A stretch of DNA of 64,000 nucleotides, taken from NCBI GenBank assembly GCA_938743325.2, contig OW568899.1, positions 368,577 to 432,576 of the forward strand, in the 5' to 3' direction. Origin of the DNA: Pycnococcus provasolii (lineage: Eukaryota > Chlorophyta > Pseudoscourfieldiophyceae > Pseudoscourfieldiales > Pycnococcaceae). This document shows, in pieces, positions 46,747 to 55,583 of this stretch. The notes below the pieces were generated by a model, which was given only the letters and a program-made list of their open reading frames with translations, ran no database searches and was not told the DNA's origin. Each line of letters starts with the position of its first letter. Position 1 is the first letter of the stretch. The translations under genes and the position numbers were made by a program.

Positions 46747-47037
46747 TGCCGTGGGTCGCTTTGCGTGGATCCACACGCGCTGATGGAAATGGTGAAAAGT
46801 GAGGGGGAAAGAGGTGGGGGGAAAGTGGAGAGCAAAAACCCCGCAAACCCCATTCAATGGGAAATGGACAACGGCAGACATACCATGGAGGCTCGAGGGA
46901 ATCGTTTTTTGTCTGTGACACAGAAAGTAACACACCCCGGCTCACCACGCGCACACAGCTCAACGAGAGAGAGAGAGAGACAAAAAAAAGCAAGGAAGGA
47001 GAGTGAAAGGGGCAGAGCAAGCAAGTCTAACTTGTCG

Positions 47038-49875
47038 TTAGCCGCTCAGCTCATCTTCTTCCGGGGAGAATCCGCGCTCCTCTGTCTTCGCAAGCGCCTT
47101 GCCCAGAACACGCTTGCTGAGCTGAAGCACTTCATCCTTTCTCTTGTTCGACTCCTCGAGCATCGCAACGCGCTCTTCCAGGTCGGCAATTAGCGCGCGT
47201 GACTTCGCGTCGTTCGCATCCGCCTCCTCGCGCATCGCCGCCATCCTGGATGTGGACGATTCCTCGGCAACGAGCATGTCATTTTGCAGCTTAGAAACGG
47301 TGTTGGACTCGTCCCTGAGTTGGCGTTCCAAGTCAGACACCTTGTTCAGAGCAAGTGCAAGCTTGTCGGCTGTCCCCTTCTCCTTACTGCTGAGCTCCGC
47401 CAGCTCCTTCTCCTTCCGCTGCTCGCTTGCCACCTTGGCCTCCATGACCCTATTGAGTTCCGCGCCTTGCTTCTCGAGTTGCTCCTTCGTCTCACTGAGA
47501 AGCGAAGCCGTTTCGTCAAGGCTGTCGCTCAGCTTCTCCGCACGCCCCTCGCTCGACGCAAGCTTCGTCTTCAGGTCGGCACTCGTCTCCTTGCTTGATG
47601 CCAGACTCGACTCGAGCTCAGTCTTCTCGTTCGTCTCTTTTTGAAGGCTCGCACGCAGGCGCTCAATCTCGTCGCTCAATTTTTCACGCGTCATTCCAAG
47701 TTGCTCCACCTCTGTCGTCGTGCGCTCGAGAGCATCGCGCGCATCGAGAAGGTTCGACGACGTCTCGTCAAGTTCCGCCTGAACGGCTGATCGATCTGAT
47801 GTCATCTTCTCGAGATCAGAGGTGCTCGTCACCAGCGCTTGCTTCATTTCCGACATTTCAGCCTTAAGACTTTCCACCACCTTCATGTTGTCCTCCTCCG
47901 CCTTTGTGGCGGCGGAACGCGCTCCACTCACGTCGCTCATAAGCATGCTGATGCGCTTTGCCTGAGCCTCCGATTCCGTCTTCGCCTCCTCGATCGTCGC
48001 CTCAGCGTCCGAGAGGACCTTCCGCGTGCTTGCCAGATCAGCCTCCTTTGCCTCGAGCTCCGCCGATACGTTCGACTTGCCCTCCTCAGACTCCGCAAGT
48101 CGCTTTCGCAAGTCCTCGAGCTCGTCGTTCAGCTTGGTGAGCGAAGCCTTCAGATCCGCAGCCTCGTCTTGACTCGATCCTAGCGCCGATACCTGTGCAT
48201 CGCGATCTTTCGTGATCTTCGTCAGATCAGACTGAAGATTGGAAATTTCCTGCTCGAACTCACCACGCGTCGTCTCAAAGTCCGCAACCTGGCTTTCGAA
48301 TGCTTGCTTTGTATCATTCAGCTCCGTGCGAATGGAGTCCAAAAGAGTACGCGCGGAGCCGAGCGCACTGCCCTGCTCCGAGAGCGTATCGCGCGATTCC
48401 TCGAGCTCCGCAGACGTCTCCGCAAGAGACTTCTCCGCATCGTCCAGGGCAGCCTCCTTCTGTCCGAGCGTCTGCGCCATCGCCTCCAGCTCCTCGCGAA
48501 GCGACCCTTCCAGCGACTTCGCCGCAGCCTGCTCCTCCTCCCTCGTCTTCTCGAGCTCCTGCAACTTCAGATTCACGTTGCGCAGCGAATTCGTCTGCGT
48601 CGTCAGCTCTCTCTGCGCACTCGACAACTGCTCCTCGAGCCTGGACTGCTCAGATTTCGCTTCGCCTCGCGCGCGTACGAGAGTTTCGTCGAGCTCAGAT
48701 GCACGCTCCTTTTCCTGGCGTAGACTCTCCTCCAGCTCAGCGATTGCCTGATTCAGGCGCTCGGCGTCGGTCGAAGAGGCATCCGAGGACTGCCGAAGTG
48801 CCGCAATCTGCTCCGTGAGCCTATCCTGCTCGGATTTTGCTTCCTCGCGCGTTCGCGCGAGCAATCCGTCAAGATCCGAAGTGCGCTCTTTCTCGACGTT
48901 GAGCTGTTCCTCAAGCTGAGAAACCGTCCCATTCAGGCGCTCGGCATCACTTGACGAAGTCTCCTGCGACTCGCGCAGAGACGTCAGCTGCTCCTCCGAC
49001 TTCTGCAGCGCCTCCCCACGCTGCCTCAGCTCATCCTCAAGCCTAGCTTTCTCCGAGGAAAGTGACGCCACCTCTTCAGACTTGCGCGCCATCTCCGCCT
49101 CTAGCGAGGAACCCGTCTCCTCTATGCTCGAGCGCAGCTTATTCGCCTCCTCGAGCTGAGACGACATGTCGCGAACCTGCGCCTCGAGCGTTGACATGCG
49201 CTCCGATTCGGCGGATCTGCTCTGCTCGAGCTGCGTTCGCGTGTTGCTCGCCTCTTCGAGCTTTGTGATGGACGCTTCAAGCTGCGAGGACAGGTCTCGC
49301 ACTTCCGCGTCGCGAGCACTTAGCTCCTCCGCAAGTTTCGCCTTGTCGCCAGCCATCGACGCCAGTTCCTCCGCGAGAGCCGCGAGCTCGTTCTGCATGA
49401 CATCGGAAGCTTGTCCCGCCTCCGTCTCGCCAGACTGCAGTCGCGTTCGTAGGGTGCTCACCTCAGTCTCGAGCGTCTCGAGCTTTCTTCCAGCCTCCGC
49501 CTCCGAGACGATCACCTCGCTGAGCTCCTTCTCGCGCTCCGCCAGAGCCGCCTCGAGCGTTGCGATGGCATCGACGAGCTCGACGACGTGATCCTCGTTG
49601 CTCTCCATGAGGCTGCTCAGGCTGGATGCTGGGGGATCCTGCAGCTTGACGGTGCCGTCGTCGATCTGCGCCATGAGCGCCTCGTACGACGCACTGAGCG
49701 CCTGAAACTCCTCCGCGATGGCTTGCGTTCCCTGGAACGCCTCCTCGAGCGCGGACGCCTCCTCCTGCTGCGCGTTGGGGGCACGCATGGGTAGCCTCGT
49801 CGGCGTGTTGATCCGCCGCACCGATCCGGCGACTCGCCAGCGCGGCGTGAGGGCGGCAGCGTTGCTCATCATCAT
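47038..49875 (-). CDS. Long coiled-coil protein, possibly plastid-targeted
   Basis: 945 residues. The first 35 (MMMSNAAALTPRWRVAGS and following) are basic with Arg, Pro and Thr and no acids, suggesting a transit peptide. From about residue 40 nearly the whole protein is a continuous heptad-like coil rich in Glu, Leu, Ser and Lys, with internally repeated blocks such as REEAKSEQDRLTEQIAALRQ. It resembles filament-like plastid or cytoskeletal proteins by composition only; no globular domain is seen. A start at 49971 is possible but gives no better targeting. Long antisense frames here are artefacts. Confidence 0.7.
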   Translation of the reverse strand: MMMSNAAALTPRWRVAGSVRRINTPTRLPMRAPNAQQEEASALEEAFQGTQAIAEEFQALSASYEALMAQIDDGTVKLQDPPASSLSSLMESNEDHVVELVDAIATLEAALAEREKELSEVIVSEAEAGRKLETLETEVSTLRTRLQSGETEAGQASDVMQNELAALAEELASMAGDKAKLAEELSARDAEVRDLSSQLEASITKLEEASNTRTQLEQSRSAESERMSTLEAQVRDMSSQLEEANKLRSSIEETGSSLEAEMARKSEEVASLSSEKARLEDELRQRGEALQKSEEQLTSLRESQETSSSDAERLNGTVSQLEEQLNVEKERTSDLDGLLARTREEAKSEQDRLTEQIAALRQSSDASSTDAERLNQAIAELEESLRQEKERASELDETLVRARGEAKSEQSRLEEQLSSAQRELTTQTNSLRNVNLKLQELEKTREEEQAAAKSLEGSLREELEAMAQTLGQKEAALDDAEKSLAETSAELEESRDTLSEQGSALGSARTLLDSIRTELNDTKQAFESQVADFETTRGEFEQEISNLQSDLTKITKDRDAQVSALGSSQDEAADLKASLTKLNDELEDLRKRLAESEEGKSNVSAELEAKEADLASTRKVLSDAEATIEEAKTESEAQAKRISMLMSDVSGARSAATKAEEDNMKVVESLKAEMSEMKQALVTSTSDLEKMTSDRSAVQAELDETSSNLLDARDALERTTTEVEQLGMTREKLSDEIERLRASLQKETNEKTELESSLASSKETSADLKTKLASSEGRAEKLSDSLDETASLLSETKEQLEKQGAELNRVMEAKVASEQRKEKELAELSSKEKGTADKLALALNKVSDLERQLRDESNTVSKLQNDMLVAEESSTSRMAAMREEADANDAKSRALIADLEERVAMLEESNKRKDEVLQLSKRVLGKALAKTEERGFSPEEDELSG

Positions 49876-50401
49876 AGCTATGTTTAACTTCCGCGTCGCG
49901 TTCCTTCTTGACAAGTGGTGCCTACGCCAATAAGAGTACCCGGTAGGGTGAACCGAAAGGAGGGGGAGCAAGGGGGAGGGGGAGCTAAAACAGGGGGGGC
50001 TGATTGAGAGTGGCTGATTGGGGGAAGGCGGGGAAATCAGACGTGATGCAGAGCCAACGGCTCACAGAGTACAGAGTAAAAAGGCTCGCAGGGGATCCCG
50101 TCCCCCAGACTGGAGACCTCGGACGGATCCATTGATCCAGCAGCTTTGCCTTCTGCTGATGAGATTTTTTGTTTCCAGCCCTAAACTAGTCCTAGCGACG
50201 TCGACGTCCCCCTCTCGCATCTTTCTTTCCTGCCGGCGAGGAAAGTCAAACTTCACTGAAACTTCCTCCGTCCTCGGCGCCCCTCGCACTCATAACACCT
50301 CCTCATAACCCTCCGACACGGTAGACGATTTCCAAAAGGCAGCGTTATTCTTGCGCGCCTTCCTTCTTCTTTCTCCCTCTTGCCCAGCCCCAACGCCAAC
50401 C
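49876..50401. other. Divergent intergenic region
   Basis: About 525 bases between two divergent genes, with GGGGGAG-type runs near 49965 and a CAGGGGGGGC run near 49990. No gene is seen. Confidence 0.65.
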
Positions 50402-51472
50402 ATGGGCGTGGTGGCGTCGCTCCTCTACTGGACGCTCACGCTGACTCTCGCTCTCACGGTATACGCGCTGTATTTGCGCGTGCGAAGGCTCGAGTCAGCC
50501 GTCGTCGCCTCAGGCCGAAGTGCGGCAAAAAAAGCAGCCTCTTCAACCGCCGTCATCAACCTCCCGGACAACCCGCCGGCTCTGCACCAGTGGCTCAACC
50601 TTGCGGGAGGGCGCGCGTGGCCGTTCGTCATGCGTGACCTGCTCGCGAAACTATCTGCGACGTCGTCATCCTCCATGATCAAGGGCATCTCTCTCAGCGA
50701 GGAGCCGCCAGAGGTGCTCGCTGTCCACCACGTCGAGGACTCCGACGCTCCAAAGGATGCGGACGTGTTGACAGCCGACGTTGAGGTCGTCTGGCGAGGA
50801 CAGGCTGACAGCGAGCGAGCGAGCGCGATCGTTCACCTCGCCAACGAGACGCTGGCGTGCCGGTTCTCGCTCACGTATCTGCGCCTAACCCTTCGTTCGT
50901 ACGCGTGGGTGACCACACCAGAAGGAAGGGGGAATGGCAAGCCTTTTTCGTTCGTCGAAGGAAGTCTCAGTCCAGAGGCGCCTCCCCCTATTGTCACCAT
51001 GGCCGTCACGCCCATCTCGTCCAAGTCGTCAACATCTACCGCCGCCGCAGCCGCGGCTGACGTGATGCTCTCAGCTGTTCAAGCGGCGGCGGAAACTGCA
51101 GTCAAGTCAATGGCAACGGGTTGGGATGCGCGCGTCATGCTTTCTGAAGCATCGCGTGGAAAGGCAGACAGTCAAAACGAAAAAGATGGCGATTGGCAAG
51201 TCGAAGCACGTCGAGCGGGATGGGTACCTAGGCAGCCACTTAGCTTTCTGGAGTCGGCCATTGCGAAAGAAGTTGGCAAAGCAGCCTCAGAGCAGGCGAC
51301 ACGTGCTGAGGAGACGATGCAGGCTGTTGCTCAGGCGTTCCGAGACGAGGCGACGGAAACTGCGAATGCCGTGCGTGCTGCGGCTGCGGAGAAAGTCTCG
51401 CAAGCACAAAAAGTGTTCGCGGACGGCTTGGGTGCTGCAATGCGTCGCCGGATTTCAGCCAACCCAAAGTAG
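50402..51472 (+). CDS. SMP-domain lipid-transfer protein
   Basis: 356 residues. One membrane helix near the N-terminus (LYWTLTLTLALTVYALYLRV) is followed by an SMP-type tubular lipid-binding domain at about 60-185: HQWLNLAGGRAWPFVMRDLL, LSEEPPEVLAVHHVE, and ADVEVVWRGQADSERASAIV. SMP proteins sit at ER contact sites and move lipids between membranes. The C-terminus (about 230-350) is helical and Ala-rich; no C2 domain is seen, unlike plant synaptotagmins. The start at 50402 follows an AACC context and puts the helix at the front. Confidence 0.72.
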   Translation: MGVVASLLYWTLTLTLALTVYALYLRVRRLESAVVASGRSAAKKAASSTAVINLPDNPPALHQWLNLAGGRAWPFVMRDLLAKLSATSSSSMIKGISLSEEPPEVLAVHHVEDSDAPKDADVLTADVEVVWRGQADSERASAIVHLANETLACRFSLTYLRLTLRSYAWVTTPEGRGNGKPFSFVEGSLSPEAPPPIVTMAVTPISSKSSTSTAAAAAADVMLSAVQAAAETAVKSMATGWDARVMLSEASRGKADSQNEKDGDWQVEARRAGWVPRQPLSFLESAIAKEVGKAASEQATRAEETMQAVAQAFRDEATETANAVRAAAAEKVSQAQKVFADGLGAAMRRRISANPK

Positions 51473-51600
51473 CTACTGTACGTACTGCATGTATACTAAT
51501 AAATAAATTCTCTTTCTGCTGTAGGTATGTAGGTTATTAGTTATTAAGTTACTGTTGTCTAGACTAAGGTCAATAATGAATGAATTTGTCATTTCTTCAT

Positions 51601-53646
51601 CTACGTCGAATCCTCCTCAAAGTCGTCGGGAAGGCCGAATCCTCCACTTCCACCAAAGATTGGCTTCATGAACGAATAATCAAACTTACGCCAGCGCGAG
51701 TGGAGCGAGCTGAAAAAGTCTTCCCGATGTCTTGGTGCTGCGCTGAGAAATCCGCGAGTATCCTCCTCATGCTCGTCTCCCATGGTCATCGTATGATCAA
51801 CATCCAGCGACATCCGCCGGATATCGGCGCCGACGATTTCATTGCCTTCCCCGGCAACCATCGCATCCTCAGCACCACCAACGCCCACGTTCATCGACGA
51901 CGTGGAAGAAGAAGATGCGCCGCCACTACCGTGATGTTGGTGGTGTCCGCCACCATTCGTCTTTTTCGTACGTCCAGGGCGGCTCGTCGTGGCGCCTTCC
52001 ACGTCACCCAGTTCTGCCCCAAGCGGAAGCATGGCATGTCCCTCACCCTCGTCATCGTTCGCCCTCATCGGTTCGCCGTCCACGTTCCCGCCGATACCCC
52101 TGCCACCAACGTTATCGTACGACGACGTCTCGAGAAGCCCGAAGTGCTTTAGCATAGGCCCCGTGCTTCCTCCAAAAAGGAGCGTCGTCGTGACAATCAG
52201 GAACAGCGTCGTGCTCTCCACGTATGGATTGTTCGGATTCTCCACGGACACGTACTCAGAGCTCAGCGGTGGAAAATTCACGCAGAGCGCGTACGCAACC
52301 GCACCACGCAGTCCAGCAAGCCAGAGCATGTGCTGCATGTTTCCCGTGATTCGCTTGTGCGTGTGCCTCCGCGTATTGATCAGTAGGGATAGCGGGTAGA
52401 TGTTCACGGCGCGCGCGAGCATGCATATGGGTAACGCGGAGAGAAGGAATCCTAAATCCACCTGGTGCTGCTTCCACGTGGCAATTTGAAGGCCAAGATA
52501 CGCGAACACGAATGTCTCGCAGCAGTGTGCCGCCGTGCCAAGCGATACGTGCATACTTTCACGCGTCACCCGTGAAACGTTCGCATGCGCGTAGTGGCTG
52601 TGAAAGATGCCTGCAAAGAATAGCGCGGTAATCCCACTCAGGTCGACGAGCTCTGCAAAGAGGTAGCTAGCATATGCGCCAAACAGCAGAACGCCCATCT
52701 CGTACGCGCGTGCGTCACCCGACCCAATGGCTGAGCGCGCACGTCCTGGATAGCTTCGAGCGGTATACCTCCACAGTTCCATGCGTTTCAGCAGAAACGC
52801 CACCAACAGGCTGCTTACCACTCCCACGAATACGGATCCGAGCAGAAGCGCGACGAAGCTAAAGAAAACCTTAAAGATAGTTCCCCAACCTATGGTGCCC
52901 GCGCCGTCTGTCGTGCTCACCTCCTGTTCAACCACCTGCGCGTGCATTTTTTCCAAGGCGCGGAACAGCACGATGGCCACAGCGTCGTTCATGATGCTCT
53001 CCCCAAGAACAATCGAGTGCACCATGGGGTGTGCTCCCAAAGAGCTGAAGACGGCCAGCGTGCTGACCGGATCCGTCGCGGATACCAAACTTCCGTACAT
53101 GAAGCACTCCAGGATGCCCAAGTCGCTCTTTTTCTGCGCGTTTGGCGACTGCGGTGGCGCGGGTGGTGCGGGAGCTGGTAGGAACGTCTGCACGCGTGCT
53201 GCCTCGGCAGCAGAAAGCGCAGTTCCGAACGTCGACGAGCGCACCGCACCGACGGACATAAGCAAGCTCAGGCACCCGCCTACTACGATCGTCGACACGA
53301 ACGTACCGACGACGGCAAACGTCAGTATGCTGCCCAAATTTTTCCACAACCGTGTTTTGCTCGTGGACGCTCCCGCATGGTATATGATTGGCGGAAGCAG
53401 TCCATAGAAGAAAATGCTGTTGTCGAAACGGAAGTCACCCTCGAACTTCAATGCGACGAGGATTCCACCACCCACCATGCCAACGAGCATCGCGGCACCG
53501 GCTGGTGGGAGCGCATTGACGCGGTGTCGCAGCACGAGATACGAGCAGAGGAGCGCTACGACGAGAAGGCACCATACGAACGTGAGTTCTTCGGAGACGT
53601 ACGTTTCGTACGAGACGTGGTACGACGAGTTGTCCTTGCCCGCCAT
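51601..53646 (-). CDS. Na+/H+ exchanger (CPA1/NHE-type)
   Basis: 681 residues with about 12 membrane helices. Family motifs: FFYGLLPPIIYHAG (amiloride-binding region), ATDPVSTL with Asp192, and GESIMNDAVAIV with Asp221, the transport residues. An Ala/Pro-rich loop (LPAPAPPAPPQSP) interrupts the early helices. The cytoplasmic tail is Gly-, His-, Met- and acidic-rich with no recognised regulatory domain. It exchanges Na+ or K+ for H+ across plasma membrane or endosomal membranes; intracellular NHX or plasma membrane cannot be decided. It is convergent with the SMP gene (129 bases). Confidence 0.92.
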   Translation of the reverse strand: MAGKDNSSYHVSYETYVSEELTFVWCLLVVALLCSYLVLRHRVNALPPAGAAMLVGMVGGGILVALKFEGDFRFDNSIFFYGLLPPIIYHAGASTSKTRLWKNLGSILTFAVVGTFVSTIVVGGCLSLLMSVGAVRSSTFGTALSAAEAARVQTFLPAPAPPAPPQSPNAQKKSDLGILECFMYGSLVSATDPVSTLAVFSSLGAHPMVHSIVLGESIMNDAVAIVLFRALEKMHAQVVEQEVSTTDGAGTIGWGTIFKVFFSFVALLLGSVFVGVVSSLLVAFLLKRMELWRYTARSYPGRARSAIGSGDARAYEMGVLLFGAYASYLFAELVDLSGITALFFAGIFHSHYAHANVSRVTRESMHVSLGTAAHCCETFVFAYLGLQIATWKQHQVDLGFLLSALPICMLARAVNIYPLSLLINTRRHTHKRITGNMQHMLWLAGLRGAVAYALCVNFPPLSSEYVSVENPNNPYVESTTLFLIVTTTLLFGGSTGPMLKHFGLLETSSYDNVGGRGIGGNVDGEPMRANDDEGEGHAMLPLGAELGDVEGATTSRPGRTKKTNGGGHHQHHGSGGASSSSTSSMNVGVGGAEDAMVAGEGNEIVGADIRRMSLDVDHTMTMGDEHEEDTRGFLSAAPRHREDFFSSLHSRWRKFDYSFMKPIFGGSGGFGLPDDFEEDST

Positions 53647-53886
53647 GACGACACTTGTGAAGAGTGGAGCGAGGAGTTTCGTTTTTTTAACGCACGTCGT
53701 CGTGTGGCTTGAGGCGGAGAAGAGACGCGTTGGCGGAGAGGGGCCGAGGAAAAGGGAGAAGGGAAGAAAAAGAAAAGACGGGCGAGAAATAATGGTTCGA
53801 GCTTACGATAGGACAAACCAGGTGGACAAACCCCCAAACGAAAACCCCAATCCTTCCGTCGACCAGAATCTCAATACGTTACAAAC

Positions 53887-55227
53887 TTACAGCACAGCTA
53901 CATAAAGCAAGCGAGCCGTGTCCTCGTCCACGGCAACCGGGTTGTTCACAAGCAGCCGAGTCTGCAGTTGACTCTGCTCAGCCAACGACGCAACGTCGTC
54001 ACCGCGAATACCCACGTCCGAGAGGCGAGATGGCACGTTGCACTGGCGGGCGATGGACTCGTACACGCGAACGAAGTGCTCCGCGCCGTCATCCGCGCGC
54101 TCGACACCTTGCAGCGCGCTGGGGTGGGCGTGCGGAAGCAGCTCATTCGCGTAAATGTCACGCGCCCATGCGCTGTGCTCTGCGTTGTAGCGCATGACGG
54201 GTGCAGACATGAGGCTCACGCTCAAACCATGCGGAACACCTTTGGGGTATGGAGCGTCGTCCTTCGCAAACGCGCCAATGGGATATGCGAGCGCATGAAT
54301 AGCTGCGACAGGCGCATTCCCAAAAGCGAGTCCTGCGAGGTAGCTGCCGACAAGCTGCGTTTCGCGATAGGCATCCGCCTCCTCCCCGGCCGTTCCAGCG
54401 CCCGCCACCGCGGGAACAAGGCTCTCCGACATGAGCTGCAAGGCTCGCGTTGCAAGTGAGTCAGACATGTGATTCTTGAGGCGGAAGCTCGTTGCCGCCT
54501 CCACGGCGTGAATGATCGCGTCGACGCCCGCGAACGCAACGTGCTCAGCAGGCAAGCCGGCGAGAAGCGTGCCATCAAGCAGAGCAGCGTCTGCCACAAG
54601 CTCGCTGCTGACGACGCCTTTCTTCGCCTTGACGCCGTCGCGCTGCACAGTGACGATGGAAACACCCGTCGCCTCGCTGCCCGTGCCTGCGGTGGTTGGT
54701 ATCTGCACCAGCGGCAAGCGTCGTCGCTCAGTCAGAAGATTGACGCCGTACGCAGTATCGTCGTCAATGCACTGCGTGGCTGCGGTTGTGAAATATGCAC
54801 ACAGCTTCGCAACGTCCATGGACGACCCTCCCCCCATGCCAACGACAGCTTTGGCGTCGTGCTCCTTAGCCAGGTCGATGGCGTCGATAATGATAGACTC
54901 TGGCGGGTCTGGAATGACGGCGTCGAAGACGCGCACGTCGTACCCTGCGGAACGCAACGCGGTGGTTGCGGGCGAGATGAGTCCTGACGTATGGCAGAAC
55001 GCGTCCGTGACGATTAAAACAGTTGCTTGTTTTGGCAAACCGTACGGTTGGAGAGCTGAGGCCACATCCTCCGCTGCGCCCCGACGAACCCGAACATTAG
55101 GTACTGACGTGAACGCAAACTGCGTCGGGTTGGGCGGCTGGGAAGAGAGTCGTCGGCACTGTTGCCACAAACCCACCAAGGCTGACTTGCCTCTCAGCAA
55201 CGTGCCAAGTGCGACCAGGCGCGACAT
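53887..55227 (-). CDS. ADHFE1: Iron-containing alcohol dehydrogenase, ADHFE1-type
   Basis: 446 residues. A mitochondrial-type N-terminus (MSRLVALGTLLRGKSALVG onward, basic, no acids) is followed by the Fe-ADH fold: GGGSSMD (132-138) for NAD binding and AGVDAIIHAVEA with Asp236 and His240, then HALAYPIGAF and PHG supplying the other metal-binding His residues. ADHFE1 converts 4-hydroxybutyrate to succinate semialdehyde while reducing 2-oxoglutarate. The substrate is inferred from family length and sequence. The start at 55227 was chosen for the targeting signal; a longer open frame reaches 55539. It is divergent from the proline-rich gene. Confidence 0.85.
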   Translation of the reverse strand: MSRLVALGTLLRGKSALVGLWQQCRRLSSQPPNPTQFAFTSVPNVRVRRGAAEDVASALQPYGLPKQATVLIVTDAFCHTSGLISPATTALRSAGYDVRVFDAVIPDPPESIIIDAIDLAKEHDAKAVVGMGGGSSMDVAKLCAYFTTAATQCIDDDTAYGVNLLTERRRLPLVQIPTTAGTGSEATGVSIVTVQRDGVKAKKGVVSSELVADAALLDGTLLAGLPAEHVAFAGVDAIIHAVEAATSFRLKNHMSDSLATRALQLMSESLVPAVAGAGTAGEEADAYRETQLVGSYLAGLAFGNAPVAAIHALAYPIGAFAKDDAPYPKGVPHGLSVSLMSAPVMRYNAEHSAWARDIYANELLPHAHPSALQGVERADDGAEHFVRVYESIARQCNVPSRLSDVGIRGDDVASLAEQSQLQTRLLVNNPVAVDEDTARLLYVAVL

Positions 55228-55583
55228 GCGAATCGGAGAAATGGGAAGTCTGTCGTCCTGTACCCGGGTAACGGATGGGGGCAAAATAGGGGGAGTGGAA
55301 TCAGTGGATCTCTCCCCCAAGGCTGGGCTTGCCATAAGGTCTTGCCAGATTCCAGAGGTGGTCGCGGCCGGTGTGGCATCACGACCAGGGCGGTCTGGAT
55401 TAGTACTACTCTCCGTGCACGTGGTTGGGTGGTCGCCTAGGTGGTCAAACAGGCCTCCTTGGCGTGCGAGACCGTTGCCACCTCGTGCTCTCCCTTCTCC
55501 TCTCCTTCCCCGCCTTTTTCCCCTCGCCCGTCGCAACAACGCCTCCCCGCCATCTCCTCGAGCAGCGCCTCACCACCACCACC
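55228..55583. other. Divergent intergenic region
   Basis: About 355 bases between ADHFE1 and the proline-rich gene, pyrimidine-rich near the right gene (CTCCTCTCC runs). No gene is seen. Confidence 0.65.

Noticed and set aside
47144-49591. Several Ser/Leu-rich plus-strand frames
   Set aside because: Antisense to the long coiled-coil gene and explained by its Glu/Ser codons.
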